NCBI GenBank assembly: GCA_002633005.1
Contig: NMRA01000124.1
Coordinates: 763,814-827,813, forward strand
DNA: 64,000 nucleotides
Source: Phoronis australis
Taxonomy: Eukaryota > Phoronida > Phoronidae
Reading direction: 5' to 3'
The notes beneath the pieces are model-generated. The model was not told where the DNA came from and searched no databases. It saw only the letters and a list, made by a program, of their open reading frames with translations. Both the position numbers and the translations under genes were made by a program. Of this stretch, positions 10,967-23,829 are shown one piece after another (the first letter of the stretch is position 1; the number at the start of each line of letters is the position of its first letter).

Positions 10967-13322
10967 CTGAGGCACACAATCCACGGAGATATACAAAGCC
11001 TACCTTAACAGCACTCATCCCTAAGCCCTGGCTTGCTCAGACAGCGTCTGTGATGTGGAGGAATGTCTTTGGACTTCGCAAGGAAGTCGTCAGTCGTGAA
11101 CAATAATTTTACGCAGCCCTCAAGCCTACAAACTGAAATTTAAAAAAGCAGCTAACACCCAGCAAAGGCTTGCTGAAAAAACGCAAGGCAAATGTCATTC
11201 GCTCAGGTTAGCCGATTTCGCTACTCAGTGCTGACATCAATAGAACAATGCTTTGAGCTTTTGGAATCTGTTGGTGAAGAAAATGTCTGCATTGGCGGTA
11301 ATTTTTAAAAGACGAAGTCAAAGAAACAGCGGGAACTCAGTGACAAACCGCCATGTTTTTATCATGTGACTGTGTTTATTATCGCACAGGTTCTAGCAGA
11401 TGGCGTTGCCCACTCTGGTTTCGGGTATTTCCGTAACGAATTTTGAGGTTACGGACATACACGAAGTATTCCGCGTCGCCAAAGATTTTATATAGTATCT
11501 TTGGCGTCGCTTTGTCAGTTTCCCCCAAGGACCAAAGATACTATGCCATGACTGAGCCAACTATACGGGCCCCCGGCCTCGACCCTTCATGGAGTTACCC
11601 GTGGTCAGTTTCTATCATCTTCTTCTTTAATTCATTATGTTAGGCTATGATTTCTAAGCCTAAGGATGAAAATGTCATAGTCTTCTTAAATTCTCAGTTC
11701 TAGCTGACTAAACGCCAATCTCCCGCTTGATATCCCGTCACCTGCCTGGCGCTAGCCGGGGAAGACCCTGCCACAACAAAAAAATATTTTAAGACTATGC
11801 CGAGATGGACAGGAGTGGGCTCGTTTTCATCAGTGATCCAACACAAGACTTAACATGATAGCACCGAGGGAGGGCGGGAGGAAGAGAAAAAGAGGGAGGG
11901 AGGGAGGGAGGGACGGAGGATCGAGGGAAGGAGGGAGAGAGAGAATGAGGGAGGTTCTCAAAGGCAAAAACTGCTTCACTGAGGTTCACCCCACAACACA
12001 ATACAAAACAATACAATAGTATTAAGCAATAGAAAATATATAACGGTAATCATTATTTACTATTCATACACTTCACTTACGATTGTAAGATCGGCATATG
12101 GAATCAATAGCATAAGTACTCTAATAAATAAAAAAATCTGACACCTTTGTAAAAATAAAAGATCTTTCAAAACCCATTAAAAGGCATTTAAAAAGAGTTG
12201 TCCATCAACCCGGCTAGATTTATGGATTTAACCCCGGCACAAAAAGGTCAGGGGTGATCAGTTTCTGGAACAAAACCCTACAAAAGGGTGAATTTTTATT
12301 GAAGTTTCCTACAGATGAGTCCCTTTTTAGAGTCCATTATCCATCCTAATTATTTCCAGGTGCACCCCGTCCGGCAAAAATTCAATCTAGCACCCCTGGA
12401 CAGCTCTAAAACATCCCTATTTCGCGGGCTTCATTGTACGAATTATCTCCAGGTGGTATGACTTTCCTTGCATACCAAAAACTGGAATTTTGACGTGCGT
12501 CAACACAGTTTTAGTGAGCCGAATTTTTAATCGAAAATTAGTTTAGGAAAACATACCTTAATGATTCGACAAATACCTGTATTCTCAAATACCTGTATTC
12601 GTAAATTCGAGTATTTTCACGGATATGTTTCTGAACAGCTCGACACAGTCATTTTCAGATTATTAGCAAGTTTACTAAAAGTAACACAACCAGTGAGTTG
12701 ATTCGCTGGGTTCGGAAAAACTCGATTTCACCACCTATTCTCGTGACCAATTTGTTGATCATTGATGGTTGCGCCTACTCAACATCAGGAGCCTACAGCA
12801 CACTTGGTTTCCGCTCACTTGACAGAAAGCAATCAATTTTCCTCGACATTGTCATTAAGACAAGAGATTCGCTGAATGAAGTCTACGCTGGGAAGTAATC
12901 TCGATTTTAAAGTGATATTCCGAGATCAGTCTCAACGCCGAAATGATCGAATGCACAACAGCAACGGTCGTAGTCCAACGCTTTGCTGGCAAAACTCAGC
13001 CTCACCAGATGAATACAGAGAATTTGAATTGTTAATAAAACTTTAAAAAATCGGCACCCATTCGCGTTGACGTCCATGTTTGGCTTACCTCCCAACCCTG
13101 AAATTTTCAAATTTTCACTTCTAAATACATGTGCTTATCTTAAGTGACGTTATCGGTCAGAAAGTGGTTTTCTGGGATCGGCGCGACGTGGATTCGAACC
13201 TGCAACCTTCGTGGTTGCTGGTGAAGCTTAGTCCCAGTCAATAAATCTTTTAAAGAGTTGTTGAAAATGCAACTGGCAACAAAGTAGGCTGCTCTTTTCT
13301 TCCCTTGTTTTTAAACATTTTA
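10967..13322. other. Intergenic stretch with a hairpin and a purine tract
   Basis: No gene is recognised. 11473-11510 is a hairpin with arms GCGTCGCCAAAGA and TCTTTGGCGTCGC (one mismatch). 11868-11955 is a nearly pure purine (GGGA)n-type tract, which could adopt G-quadruplex or triplex structure. 13190-13200 matches a tRNA B-box on the - strand, but no tRNA fold is present. Confidence 0.55.
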
Positions 13323-13378
13323 GACATGTAATAAGTTTCAGTAATCAAAAGACATGTAATAAGTTTCAGTAATCAAAA
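13323..13378. repeat. 28-bp direct duplication, 2 copies
   Basis: A 28-bp unit beginning GACATGTAATAAGTTTCAGT is present twice in perfect tandem (13323-13350, 13351-13378). Confidence 0.9.
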
Positions 13379-13549
13379 GACGATTGCTAAAATAAGAAAA
13401 AAAAAACATAAATTACATTCTCTTCTTGTTTTGTCTATCATTTTGGTTCTGGTGTGAATTGCCAGCTATAAATCCGCTTTTCATCCAAAATGCAAACTAC
13501 TGATTAATCACACTTACAGTGGTATAATTAGTTTCAACTTTTTGCTTAC

Positions 13550-14190
13550 TCAAATGCGAAGTTATTGTTTAGACTATATTCGGCGCATAAAATGACGCGT
13601 CGCAAAAAACAAACTGGAGAGCTTGGTTCGAAGCAATAATGAACACTGCCTGTTGCTTTGGAGCTGTGAAGTAGCCTTAGACTAGACTACAGAACAATTT
13701 GAAACCTATTTTAAACAATTACTTGTCTAGATCAAAATGCTTTTGTGATGGAAGGCAGGTTCATAGCCGCATTAAAAAAAATTTTATTAAAACCTGTTGT
13801 TTTGAATAACGTTTCGTGTTTTGAAACAACATCATCAGAGAATACATTTTTTCAAAATTGTTTATATTAAACTGGATGTAAACTCGGGTTGCGCTCAAGA
13901 AGCGAACTTCCGGTTTAGATCATTTGCCGCTACAAACAGAATTTGTTCTTACTCAGAAAAGAAGAGATTTATGAGTTTGCAAAGAATGGTCACTTTGTTA
14001 TTTCTTGACATCATGTTCGACACGTAAAATGACGTGAGCGAACTTGTAAACCTTAGTCTCGAGAAATAACGGACTGTCAGTTCTTTTGGAGCACTGAAAT
14101 CATCGCCAATGTGACTACGAAATAATTCAAGATTTATTTCATATGGGCAAGTGGTCTAAATTAAGTATTCTTTTGTGACGTGTTTATAAA
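13550..14190. repeat. Dispersed repeat, copies 2 and 3, flanking a hammerhead-like relic
   Basis: Copies at 13550-13780 and 13990-14190 share the TAAAATGACG core and downstream blocks with 3390-3650. Between them (13804-13840, - strand) is a CTGATGA box followed by a CGAAACG box, as in Penelope-like element ends. No coding sequence is recognised. Confidence 0.45.
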
Positions 14191-15262
14191 ACATTTTTTT
14201 TACACGAAGTCTCTGATATAGCACATATGAAGTGAAGAGGGTGTCTTCAATTCAACCATAACAGTAGTGCTACATCAATCTTTTTACGCATCCTAGTGCA
14301 CAGATTTGTGGGATACGACTTCTCTAATCCAGAAAGTGTCAAGCTACAGCCATTTGAACTGGACAAGTGGTACTTGTTCGGTTGTATATACGATAAATTG
14401 AACTTCTGGTTTCTTGAAATACTTCTAAAACGATGTGATCTCTATAGATCTTATATCTACGTCTTGTCTGTTCGTAGATACGGGCAGTGTGTATGGTCCG
14501 GTAGCCGTTACTACTCGGAGTGTTCCCTATTCCACAATCGTATTTGACGTCAAATGTGTACGGTAAAGCGTAGACGCAATAGAATAATACCAGATGGCGA
14601 TATTAAACAAAAATGTACCGTGTCATTTGAAAACTTTTACACTTGAAAGGTTCATCATATACCAAATAAAACATTCCAAGACCCATTAAGTCGTCTATAG
14701 AATAAACTTAGTGACCGGACTGTAGGTTCGAACGTAGAGCGTTTGAATCCACTATGGTAGACGCGAGAAACTCGTGTACAACAAAACTACGCAAAATCAC
14801 GCGAATGAAATACAACTGTTTCGCGATTATGATCAGGTCCGTACTAGTGTACTCATCATGAAAAATGGCGATTGCTCGGTGAGGATAGAATGTTGGGTTA
14901 AGGGAAAAATTAGCTGTTACCATTCGGGCGTGGATTTCTCACAGCAAGTGCTTTGCAAGTGTTTTGGGTCTACTGACAAAACGCAGCTCATTGACCGTTT
15001 TAGATTATTGCCACCTTCCTAAATAGCAACAGGGCGACTTTTCTTATGCAACATTCGTAGCAGGCTATGAAATATTTATTACGTGTTAGTCATTGGAGAG
15101 GAAACAACAAAGACCAGTGACAAAAATATGAAAATATAAAAATACTAACGATATGTTTAATTTCAACATTTATTTTACCGAAACATATACAAAGAATACC
15201 TTTTACCTGGAAACGAACCACCATGTCCAAAGTATAGCGCGTCTTCATTAAAATGGTATGGC
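14191..15262. other. Intergenic stretch, nothing recognised
   Basis: The short open frames at 14296-14547 and 14774-15022 show no domain or repeat I can name. Confidence 0.5.
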
Positions 15263-15335
15263 ATGGGCGGCGCACCATAGGGGGCTGAGCCTGGGGGGTC
15301 TATAGCCCCATTTTTTTCACTGCTACGCCGCCCAT
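15263..15335. mobile_element. 73-bp miniature palindromic element, copy 1
   Basis: The termini ATGGGCGGCG and CGCCGCCCAT are perfect 10-bp inverted repeats. The interior is GC-rich, of the form 'caccatagggggctg..tatagcccc'. Copy 2 lies 5 bp away and copy 3 at 26254. Confidence 0.7.
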
Positions 15336-15340
15336 TGTCT

Positions 15341-15404
15341 ATGGGCGGTGCACCACAGGAGGGCTGGGGGCTATACCCCCACTTTTTATTCCTGGGCCGC
15401 CCGT
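15341..15404. mobile_element. Miniature palindromic element, copy 2
   Basis: It begins ATGGGCGGTGCACCA and ends GGGCCGCCCGT, with an interior 'gggctgggggctatacccccactttt' type sequence homologous to the neighbouring copy at 15263-15335. Confidence 0.65.
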
Positions 15405-16855
15405 GTGTGGGCTATAATGCAAGAAATACATGTGCAGACGAAAAGAAAATGAAATGAAGCGAAACAAAATTGTACTTGCAAATTTGTAGTACATTACCAA
15501 CCCAAAAATATCCACTAAATATGAGACTGGAAGACGTTACGGTAGTTGTCAATAGGCCTACGTGACTTTTATCTTCAGCGTTGACTTCCATGCAAGCTGT
15601 GCTAATAAAGTTCTGGTAATAACGAAACTGTTTTATGTTCTTTAGAAGCTAATGAGTATTCTTCGGAGACTTCTGTTTTTGTTCTAATAATAGACATCGG
15701 AAGGAATTCTTTCCGGAAGGTGGTTATTTCAAACCATAGCAACTATAGAAGCTCCAAAGCAGATTGTGACGTATTAGCTGCGTCACAGATTAAATACGTC
15801 AAAATATCGATCGTAGAAGATCGTAGGTTTTCCAGCTTCGAATAGTGACAGTTGCATTGCGATCAGCAGTAAATGTGCATGTGCTGATTTCAGTTTTGAA
15901 AATCGCGTGGTTTATCCTTGAAATTCTGTTTATACAAAGAAGGTGTCGCAAGATCGAAGAAACGTTTGACCACTGACAAAGTGAGTACGCTGTTTTCATC
16001 TGTTTTTAGCCAATTTTCAGGGGATTCTCTAACAGATGAACCACCTGCATGTATGTAGAGTTTGTAAGCAGCTGTCCATTGAGAAACTATTTCTCTACTA
16101 TGGAGAGGACGCTACGACCATTGTAATAGTAGACATCGTTAGATTGAAAGTCAACCGGTATCCCATGCACAAATGATATCAAATTTAGTGAGGGCGACTC
16201 TGGTGTTGTTGAATATTAACGCGTTAATGAAATGCCGGCTGAAATAAAATTTAAAAATGTTATAAGAGATGGTATTCAAAATTTGTTATATTGGTAAGAT
16301 ATCTAATTTTTCTGCCTGTTTTCATTCTTTTGGTATTACTTTCCCTAACAATGAAGTTTTGATATTCCATATGTTACTACAAATGGAAAAATCAATGAGT
16401 CCACTTGCAGAGCAGGACACCCACGCATCAGTGGTTATTCAGTTATTACGTCACGAAATTCATTCAGATCTTCATACACACATCTGTTAACATTATAATT
16501 CAACAAAAATGCTTTCTCTAAAGCTGCCTAAGTCTCTATCTAACTTGTTATTTTATAGTTATTGATCAGAATCTATGATGTAGGATATACGCTAGCGTAA
16601 GTATAGTTTGGTTAGAATATGCTGACAGTTACAGTAATCAGTATACGGTAATTTCTCGTTTTTATAAGTAGGTGTAGGTGAAATTCACGTAGACGCTTTG
16701 CCAGCTTGTAGGTATTCTGTTATAAACTTAGTGGACGTCGGGGATGACATAAAATCGAAGAATGTGAGAAGTCACGAAGCATAACTCAACTAATAAAAAT
16801 TGAAATAACACGTGCACGTGCTTGTTTGAATAGTGCAAACCTCTCATCTGTAGTC

Positions 16856-17018
16856 AGTGACGGATTTAGGGGTGGGAGGCCAAGGGGGGCGTGCCCCCCC
16901 CCCTAAAATTCACTCAGATTCCATTTGGCAGTTCGGGGGTGTAAATGTCTGACGGGCAAAATCCTGGCTTATACTCTGCCCTGGCTCCCTAGCTCAAAAT
17001 CTTGGATCCGACCCTGGA
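16856..17018. mobile_element. ~163-bp MITE-like repeat, copy 1
   Basis: The ends are imperfect inverted repeats (CAGTGACGGATTTAGGG and CTTGGATCCGACCCTGG). The interior ('cagttcgggggtg', 'atgtctgacgggcaaaatcc', 'tctgccctggc') is strongly similar to the copy at 30149-30314. Confidence 0.7.
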
Positions 17019-20000
17019 AGTACATTAACAGGCAAGGCACACTGAGTTTCGATGCATCATCAAGTATTTCTCTTTCCGAACATTGTTACCTCAAAATTGA
17101 GAAAATGGTAATACATGTAATACAAAACCATATTATAGATGTATTGCGTTTAGTACTAATAAACCATTCCCAGGAAAACACCGTATGCTTTTATAACGCT
17201 GATTATCGATAAATTCATTTTGTCGAAAAGAATAAGAATATAAAAGCTACACCGTGAGATGAACAATAACAATATGGATGTAACATATCGCAACGAAATA
17301 AGATTCGACTTGGACTCAGACTAGAATTTGCAAGTTTACTCGGTGTGTGATATGCAATAGGTCAATTTTCGAGTGTAGGTTAAACGTCGAGTCAGGATTG
17401 TATGGTTCATTTAATATTTTTCATTTTAAAAATTGTTTTGATGAAGGCAATGAGAAGCATTTTAAATGTTGAAGAATATCAAGCATAATGATAACATTAT
17501 TATACAATGGCGTATACCTCTCGCAAATCGTAGGCGTGCCAATGACTAATAAATATTTCCTTTCGCCTGTTCTTCAAATTTATTTTTCACAAATACATGT
17601 CCTCTGATTGCTGAAACAGCTGCGAAAAATTGCTTGATTATGTGCATTGTTTCCCCATATACGCGATTACTTCGATTTAAAGTATAATTGCTTGATTTCT
17701 GAGGCTATGATGGGCCTTAAGCAAACTGACCTGGCGTCATTGTATATCAAAGGTGTTTTTAGGCGTAGCATCTGTCGTATTAGTTATATTTTTATACTCG
17801 GGTTTCGTTGCTTATAATAGGACGATAGTAGTCGTGTGCCATTTTGATTATCATAGACAAGAAGCATATTTTTGCCAATATAGAACAAGGATTATACGTT
17901 CACAATTGCATTTCGAATTATGTTACCAATATTGTTTGTAACGATGTTAACGTGACTGTTGCGCTAGTATAGCAAGTATGTGAACATTTGCACTATGAGT
18001 GCTGTTGAAATTCTCGCCCTTCGTTAAGTGTGTATATCAATTTTGGAATGTTATTGCTTCCCAAAGGTACCTATTAAGTCTTCTTTTTACGAAACTTTTG
18101 CACAAATTTGGGTTTTTATGCAAATATTGAGACGGATATAAATACCCCCACTCCGCACGGTGTTTAAAAAAAGCACCAGTGAATCTAATAATAAAACAAA
18201 AAACCGCTCTGTGAAGATTTGATTCGAACGACGTTATCAGGAAATTAGCTTTTAAACACCGTAATAATGTGTAAACCGTAATTTGTCTCGGTAGTTAGTT
18301 TCCATTTTCCTTTTTTGCACTTGCGCACGCAAACGGATATACGTATAATCTTCATGTACAGAGGTGTTGACTAGTTGCCTGAGCTGTCGCCTTTTTGTGA
18401 GACCAATGGGTCCTAACCTGGCTATTTCATGTGTAGGACTTCCGAGTTTTGTGAATAGGTCATAAAAAAGCTTACACCAAGGAGTTCTGAAGCGGCAACA
18501 ACGTCTCCCATTATTGTTCGAATTACGTCAATCCCGTAGGAGATCGGTGTTTCAAACGCTGTTGTATTAACAAACGCAATGCAATAGTTGTCCGATGATC
18601 ATTGCAAAAATGAAGAGAAAAATACACATAGACACTTAATTTACATTTAATCCTGGATCTTAGATCACACAAAACCGCGCAAACTCTTAAAATATTTTGT
18701 TTACCCTTTCCACCTTAGCAGTCCTACTTAAGTTTCAACTAACTAGTTTGCTTAAATTAAAATCATAACCACACCTTTGATTATAAAGGAAAACACAGTA
18801 GTCTTTCAATGTTGTAAAATTTATTTATGGTTTTACTTAAAAGTTTTGCAATAATGCAGTTTTCTGCAGGCAACCCTGGGCAAATACACGCCTGTGCGTG
18901 ACAGGTATGGCCTCGGTGGCTTAATGCTGTAACCATCCCGCAAACTGAAATCAAGCGAGTACAACTTGTTGATTAATGATCGTCCCCACACGTGAAGTTA
19001 CTTGTTGAAAATTTACTTTAATTGCGGGTTTGCTATCCTTTTTCTATAGAACTGAGGAAAGTTTTAGGATTCAGCCATGCATGTTTTCCCAAAAAATCTA
19101 TGCCTTGCCGTATCTGCGGAATGTTCTTATAACTCCATTGTACTTGGCATATTTAAAAGTGGGTCTGTCTTCGGAAAATGACGGTACCTAACTTCGCATA
19201 CAGGCAAAGCTTCGCAAAGAGGCGTTTTTTTTTTAATAGAGTTGAACCAATCTTTCCACTCATAAAGATCTGTGGTTTTATTCACTGGTTACACGCAACT
19301 CGAGATATTCCAATAAAGCGATAGGTCATTGTCGTTTGTTTCAGAAGTACGTCAGAATACTCACCGATAGGCAGCATAAGTTGCATACCTGTCCTCTTTG
19401 TTGGATTAGTTATAGGTCAAGAAAAATATAAATTGGTCATTACTTGTTGTGTAAATTATTCACCAACTGCATATCCATTCAAATTGGCACATTGCCTAAT
19501 AATTGTCAGTGTTCGTAAATTATTGATTGAGGAACTTCGAATGTCGTTATAAAATAATCTATCAACATAGTTGTTTCTGCAGATAATTAGGTTCTGTAAT
19601 AGTATTAATTAACAGGTCTATTATCGATGCTTTTATCTGTTTGAGAAACAAACAGACATATAGTGAAACACACAAAGATTTGAACATGTCACTTACAATG
19701 AATAAGTGGCTGGCGGGGCCAACGGTATTGTTGCCGTGCCTTCAATGATATGTTTTTGTAGCCCCTAACGGCCTCTTCTGGCCCATCGCAACCTACCTGT
19801 TCTCATAACATTCACTCCCCTGGCGCACAGCGACATCTATTAGGCGTCACATATTCCATGTTCTTCAGACCACATGTAAAATGATAAAAACGCATTATTT
19901 GATTTTTTCTAAGACTATAGGTATAATGCATGTTTTTTTCTGTGGTCAAACGAGAAAACAATGTAACCCGCAGCTTTCTTCGTATCAAATTAGTCCAAAA

Positions 20001-21550
20001 GACCCAAGTTGGTTATTGTCTTTGTGTTTTTAACACAGACCTCCGTCGTCGAGTCGGTGGTGCGGTATCATTTTCTTTTTTTAAACGGAAAATCCACCTG
20101 AGACCAGAAAAAAATGATGCGGTGTCTGTTTTTTCACTGATAGCTTGGCAAATCATGATGTTTCAAACCTTGTTTACCCTTGCAAATATGCCTATGTGCA
20201 AGCTTTTTAAAAAGAACACGAGTGCTTGGCTAGGCTGACACCCATGACGTCACATATTGACAAGGACCCGCAGGCGTGTATCAAAAATTGCTGAGATACC
20301 CCCCCCCCATTCCGGGTGCCGGGTCTGCTAATTCTAACCCCCTTTTGCGGGGGATAGGAAGACGGACAGTGCGCCTTTTGCGGGGCTGAGACCAATGCAG
20401 TGGGCCTTTTGCGGGGATGAAATGGAAATTTAGACCAGGCAGTCTACGAATTGGTTTATAAAGGGCTGGTCACTTAATTTATGTGCCGTGCATGAACTCA
20501 TGGAATAACGATCTGTTCTTTGCAAATCTAAAACCACTTCACCGCAGACCTCATGCCACTAATTGGTCTGAGATCCGAGTACAGAACACGTTGAGATAGC
20601 CTATAGTGGCAAATGGTCTAAATCTGATGTTCGCTTCTCGAACGAAACGCCGGTTTATTTATATCTATATACAGCGGCTTTAAAATTAAAAACATCACGG
20701 GTGAGAAAGCAACCTGTCTGATTTACTAATTACTTTCATTTCCCTAAATAGGTATTGCGGTTTTTTATCAAAAATTATATCAGTGACGGTTGTCATCACA
20801 TCTAAACTTACGACATAGTCGCCGACCACAACTTCTCTATCAGTGTTTGAACCACATCATGACTATTGTATTTTTCCACACGAGCGCAACGGACGCATGG
20901 CGGGGTCGCCTTGATTGCTGTACATTTGATATTATTTTGACATTCCAAAACAACGATGGCTGTTTACTCGATCTGTTTACAGTGTTGTTGTTATTAATAT
21001 TTTTTTTGAAACTGGCACGTGGAAATGATAGTCTATGTGAACGACGATGGGGAATGAATGAAGACATGACTGGTCGGTGCCGGTGTAGACCACCAATAAC
21101 TAAGTAAAATATAGAAAAAAAATGAATTAATTAAATACTTACGGATTGACAGTTAGCTACGCTGCGTCCTCGTAATATCCCTTTAGGACGTGCCAGGAAT
21201 GATGAAATTAGGAGAAATGCTCAATCGTTAGATGACAATTTTTTCGACTAGTGCCAGAGCGTGGTATGGGAATTACCGCTATTCCCGATTGCACACTTAT
21301 TTCGCCCGAGGATCAGTGTTTTTTTATCGTTTCTCACATTAATTTTGACTGCCGGGTATGTATCAATGGAGAACTAGGCTTTGATTGGAATTGCATATAT
21401 TGCGGCCGGTTTCGGCTCAGTGACAGCCATGAGCAGGTGTCGAGCAGTCAAACTTAGGCCCAGTGGCATAAAATCCTTAGGTTACGACACTCCGCTCAGC
21501 GTGCAGTGTGATCCAAAACGCTAAATTTTACGAGGCATTGTGAAACGCTT
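17019..21550. other. Intergenic stretch, little recognised
   Basis: No gene is seen. CCTTTTGCGGGG recurs three times at 20341, 20374 and 20405 (spacing 33 and 31), a small degenerate tandem repeat. The open frame at 19930-20238 has no recognisable domain. Confidence 0.5.
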
Positions 21551-21570
21551 TGACGTAAGTCCGATTGGCC
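21551..21570 (+). promoter_or_regulatory. Candidate upstream promoter elements of TENT5
   Basis: A CRE-like TGACGTAA (21551) lies 6 bp from an inverted CCAAT box (ATTGG, 21564-21568), in a locally GC-richer stretch about 620 bp upstream of the TENT5 start codon. Because TENT5 appears to have a 5'UTR intron, a start site around here is plausible. This rests on motif spacing alone. Confidence 0.2.
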
Positions 21571-22189
21571 GGCGAAGGCGTCCGAGCCTTCCTGAGTGGC
21601 CAGGCTGCGTCCTTTGACGATTGCGCAACGTCCATGGGAAAACCATGTTAATGAATATATACCTATTTCGGCCAAACTGATAACATGGAAAATTTTTGAC
21701 ACCATGCTAGCAGATTATTTATCTACCTGTGCGGGCATGAACATCGATTTCGTCAATTTGACAGTCTAATCACGTTTCTCCGGGCAACACATTTAACCAA
21801 TCATGGATTATCAGCTGTGTTCTAAGAAAATAGTGCATTCATTTATCGTCTTATGATTAATAATTACATATACCACTATGTAAATTAATAATAAGCATGG
21901 AATAGAGTGTGTTTAAGTTTGTTTAATCAAAGTTCACTGTTAATTTATGATTTATTAATACAAGTAAATTGAAGGTTTTATACGCGTAACAATGTCACTG
22001 TTGCAAATCGTCCGCGTAGAAATACAGTCTATTGCCCTTGACAGTTCGTGAGGCTGTCTATCGATTTGTAAGTAATTCTTGCATATGTTGGCGTATTTTT
22101 AACAAGTGACTGTAAAATAAGCAACAGGCATTCACTGTTTTCAATTGTTTACATTTCAGAACTCAAACTCAGACTGAACTTTTGTGAAT

Positions 22190-23374
22190 ATGTCTTCAAA
22201 CGGGTGCGAATCACGCTTTCAAGTCTTGTGCTACGAGCAAGTCCACCGACTAAACAAGGTGATGGAAGAAACCATTCCCATACATGGCCGAGGCAACTTC
22301 CCAACGCTTCAAGTGCGTTTAAAAGACCTAGTGAAAACTGTCAAGGAAAGCTTAAATGCGGAAGGCATTCCCGTGAAAGACGTCCGAATGAATGGAGGTG
22401 CAGCTAGTTACGTGGTGGATACCGACATTGATCACAGTGCTTTCAACGATTTGGATTTAATTTTCCAAGTAAAAATTGCGAGCCCAAGTGATCTTCAAAA
22501 GATCAAGGATGCTGCGTTGGATTCACTGCTTCAGTTTTTGCCTGAAGGAGTGAACCGCGACAAGATGAGCAGTTGTTGTCTCAAAGAAGCATATGTTCGT
22601 AAAATGGTGAAAATTTATAACGACAGCGATCGCTGGAGTTTGATTTCGCTTGCTAATGTCAGGGGCAGGAACGTTGAATTGAAATTTGTTGATTCTATGA
22701 AGCGGCAATTTGAGTTCAGCGTTGATTCATTCCAGATTGTTTTGAACAGCTTATTCACTTTCGATCACGTTTCGCAAACTCCGATGAACGAGAATTTCTA
22801 TCCAACAATTGTAGCAGAAAGTGTTTATGGTGACTTTTATCGAGCCTTGTATCATTTAACTCATAAACTTATTGCCACTCGCAACCCAGAAGAAATTCGT
22901 GGCGGTGGATTGCTCAAGTACTGCCACCTCTTGGTTCGAGGGTTCAAAGTCAGTTACGAGATGGACCAAAATCTACTTGAACGCTACATGTGTTCCCGGT
23001 TCTTCATCGATTTCAGTGACGTTTCCGTTCAAAAGCCCAAACTGGAATCCTACCTGCAGAACCATTTCAATGATGATTCGGACCTCAAATTCAACTATTT
23101 AATGGCCCTCTACAATGTCGTTGATAACAGCACTATATGTCTTATGGGTCATGAAAGAAGACAAACATTGATGCTTATTCAGCATTTTGCCTACCAAGCT
23201 CAGTTTGAACAAGACTGTCGAGCAAGGAAAAAATATCTTGAGATGCAGTTTTTCGATCAGCAAAATAGTTTGGTGGTGGACCAGGTTTATTTCGGTGTGC
23301 CCTATGGCCAACAGTATTACGTATCGCCGTACCAGAACAGTAATTCGTACTCGCCCTACATTCAATGCACGTGA
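22190..23374 (+). CDS. TENT5: Terminal nucleotidyltransferase 5 (FAM46 family non-canonical poly(A) polymerase)
   Basis: One uninterrupted exon encodes 394 residues, close to the ~390 of vertebrate TENT5C. It starts at ATG 22190 (A at -3); an in-frame TGA at 22175 rules out an upstream start. The family-wide signatures are all present: [13 protein letters not shown], the nucleotidyltransferase motif [10 protein letters not shown] followed by NDLDLIF with the paired catalytic aspartates, SDRWSLISL, the third acidic residue in NVELKFVDS, then [44 protein letters not shown] and [15 protein letters not shown]5 enzymes extend poly(A) tails of mRNAs, notably those of secreted proteins at the ER. 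The C-terminal ~40 residues ([12 protein letters not shown]) are less conserved. A good acceptor (TACATTTCAG) ends at 22159, so the first exon is probably 5'UTR upstream. Human paralogues split the coding region, whereas here it is one exon. Which of the A-D paralogues it resembles cannot be said. Confidence 0.95.
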   Translation: MSSNGCESRFQVLCYEQVHRLNKVMEETIPIHGRGNFPTLQVRLKDLVKTVKESLNAEGIPVKDVRMNGGAASYVVDTDIDHSAFNDLDLIFQVKIASPSDLQKIKDAALDSLLQFLPEGVNRDKMSSCCLKEAYVRKMVKIYNDSDRWSLISLANVRGRNVELKFVDSMKRQFEFSVDSFQIVLNSLFTFDHVSQTPMNENFYPTIVAESVYGDFYRALYHLTHKLIATRNPEEIRGGGLLKYCHLLVRGFKVSYEMDQNLLERYMCSRFFIDFSDVSVQKPKLESYLQNHFNDDSDLKFNYLMALYNVVDNSTICLMGHERRQTLMLIQHFAYQAQFEQDCRARKKYLEMQFFDQQNSLVVDQVYFGVPYGQQYYVSPYQNSNSYSPYIQCT

Positions 23375-23823
23375 TACACTGTAGGGGTCGCAGAGGTAGT
23401 GACACCTCTGGTGTTTTATGCAAGAGGCTGTGATTTCGTTCCTGGGAGTATTTAGCGGTAGTGTCGAGAGTTTATGAAAATGGATTTCGATGAAAATGTG
23501 GTAGAAGTGGACACGCTGTTTACGGGACCTGAACAGGTGATGGGTGAAAATCTGATAGCCTGTTAAGTGCTAGGTACATTTTGTGATGAATGGACACCTT
23601 TAGTACAGAGTGGGGCAAGCAGGTATTGCATACCCTCTTGTGTGGTGGCCCAGTTATTATGTAATATGTTATGTGCATATCTGAGCTATATTACCATGAC
23701 TAACTGTTGTTGGATGTTTGTATGTGTATTATGATGTCCATGATAACATGTTTATTGGATTTAACTTTGCAGCTTTTTCTGTTACAAGATCTTTATGTTT
23801 ATATATCTTGTTTCTGTTTAATT

Positions 23824-23829
23824 AATAAA
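23824..23829 (+). terminator. Poly(A) signal for TENT5
   Basis: An AATAAA hexamer lies 450 bp after the TENT5 stop in T-rich 3'UTR-like sequence. A second AATAAA near 24617 could give a longer 3'UTR. Confidence 0.5.

Noticed and set aside
13170-13240. tRNA gene on the minus strand (exact GGTTCGAATCC B-box)
   Set aside because: The T-stem does not pair and no A-box or acceptor stem lies at tRNA distance; at most a SINE relic.
22184-22189. Upstream GTG start for TENT5
   Set aside because: Eukaryotic initiation favours the ATG at 22190, and an in-frame stop at 22175 closes the frame just upstream.
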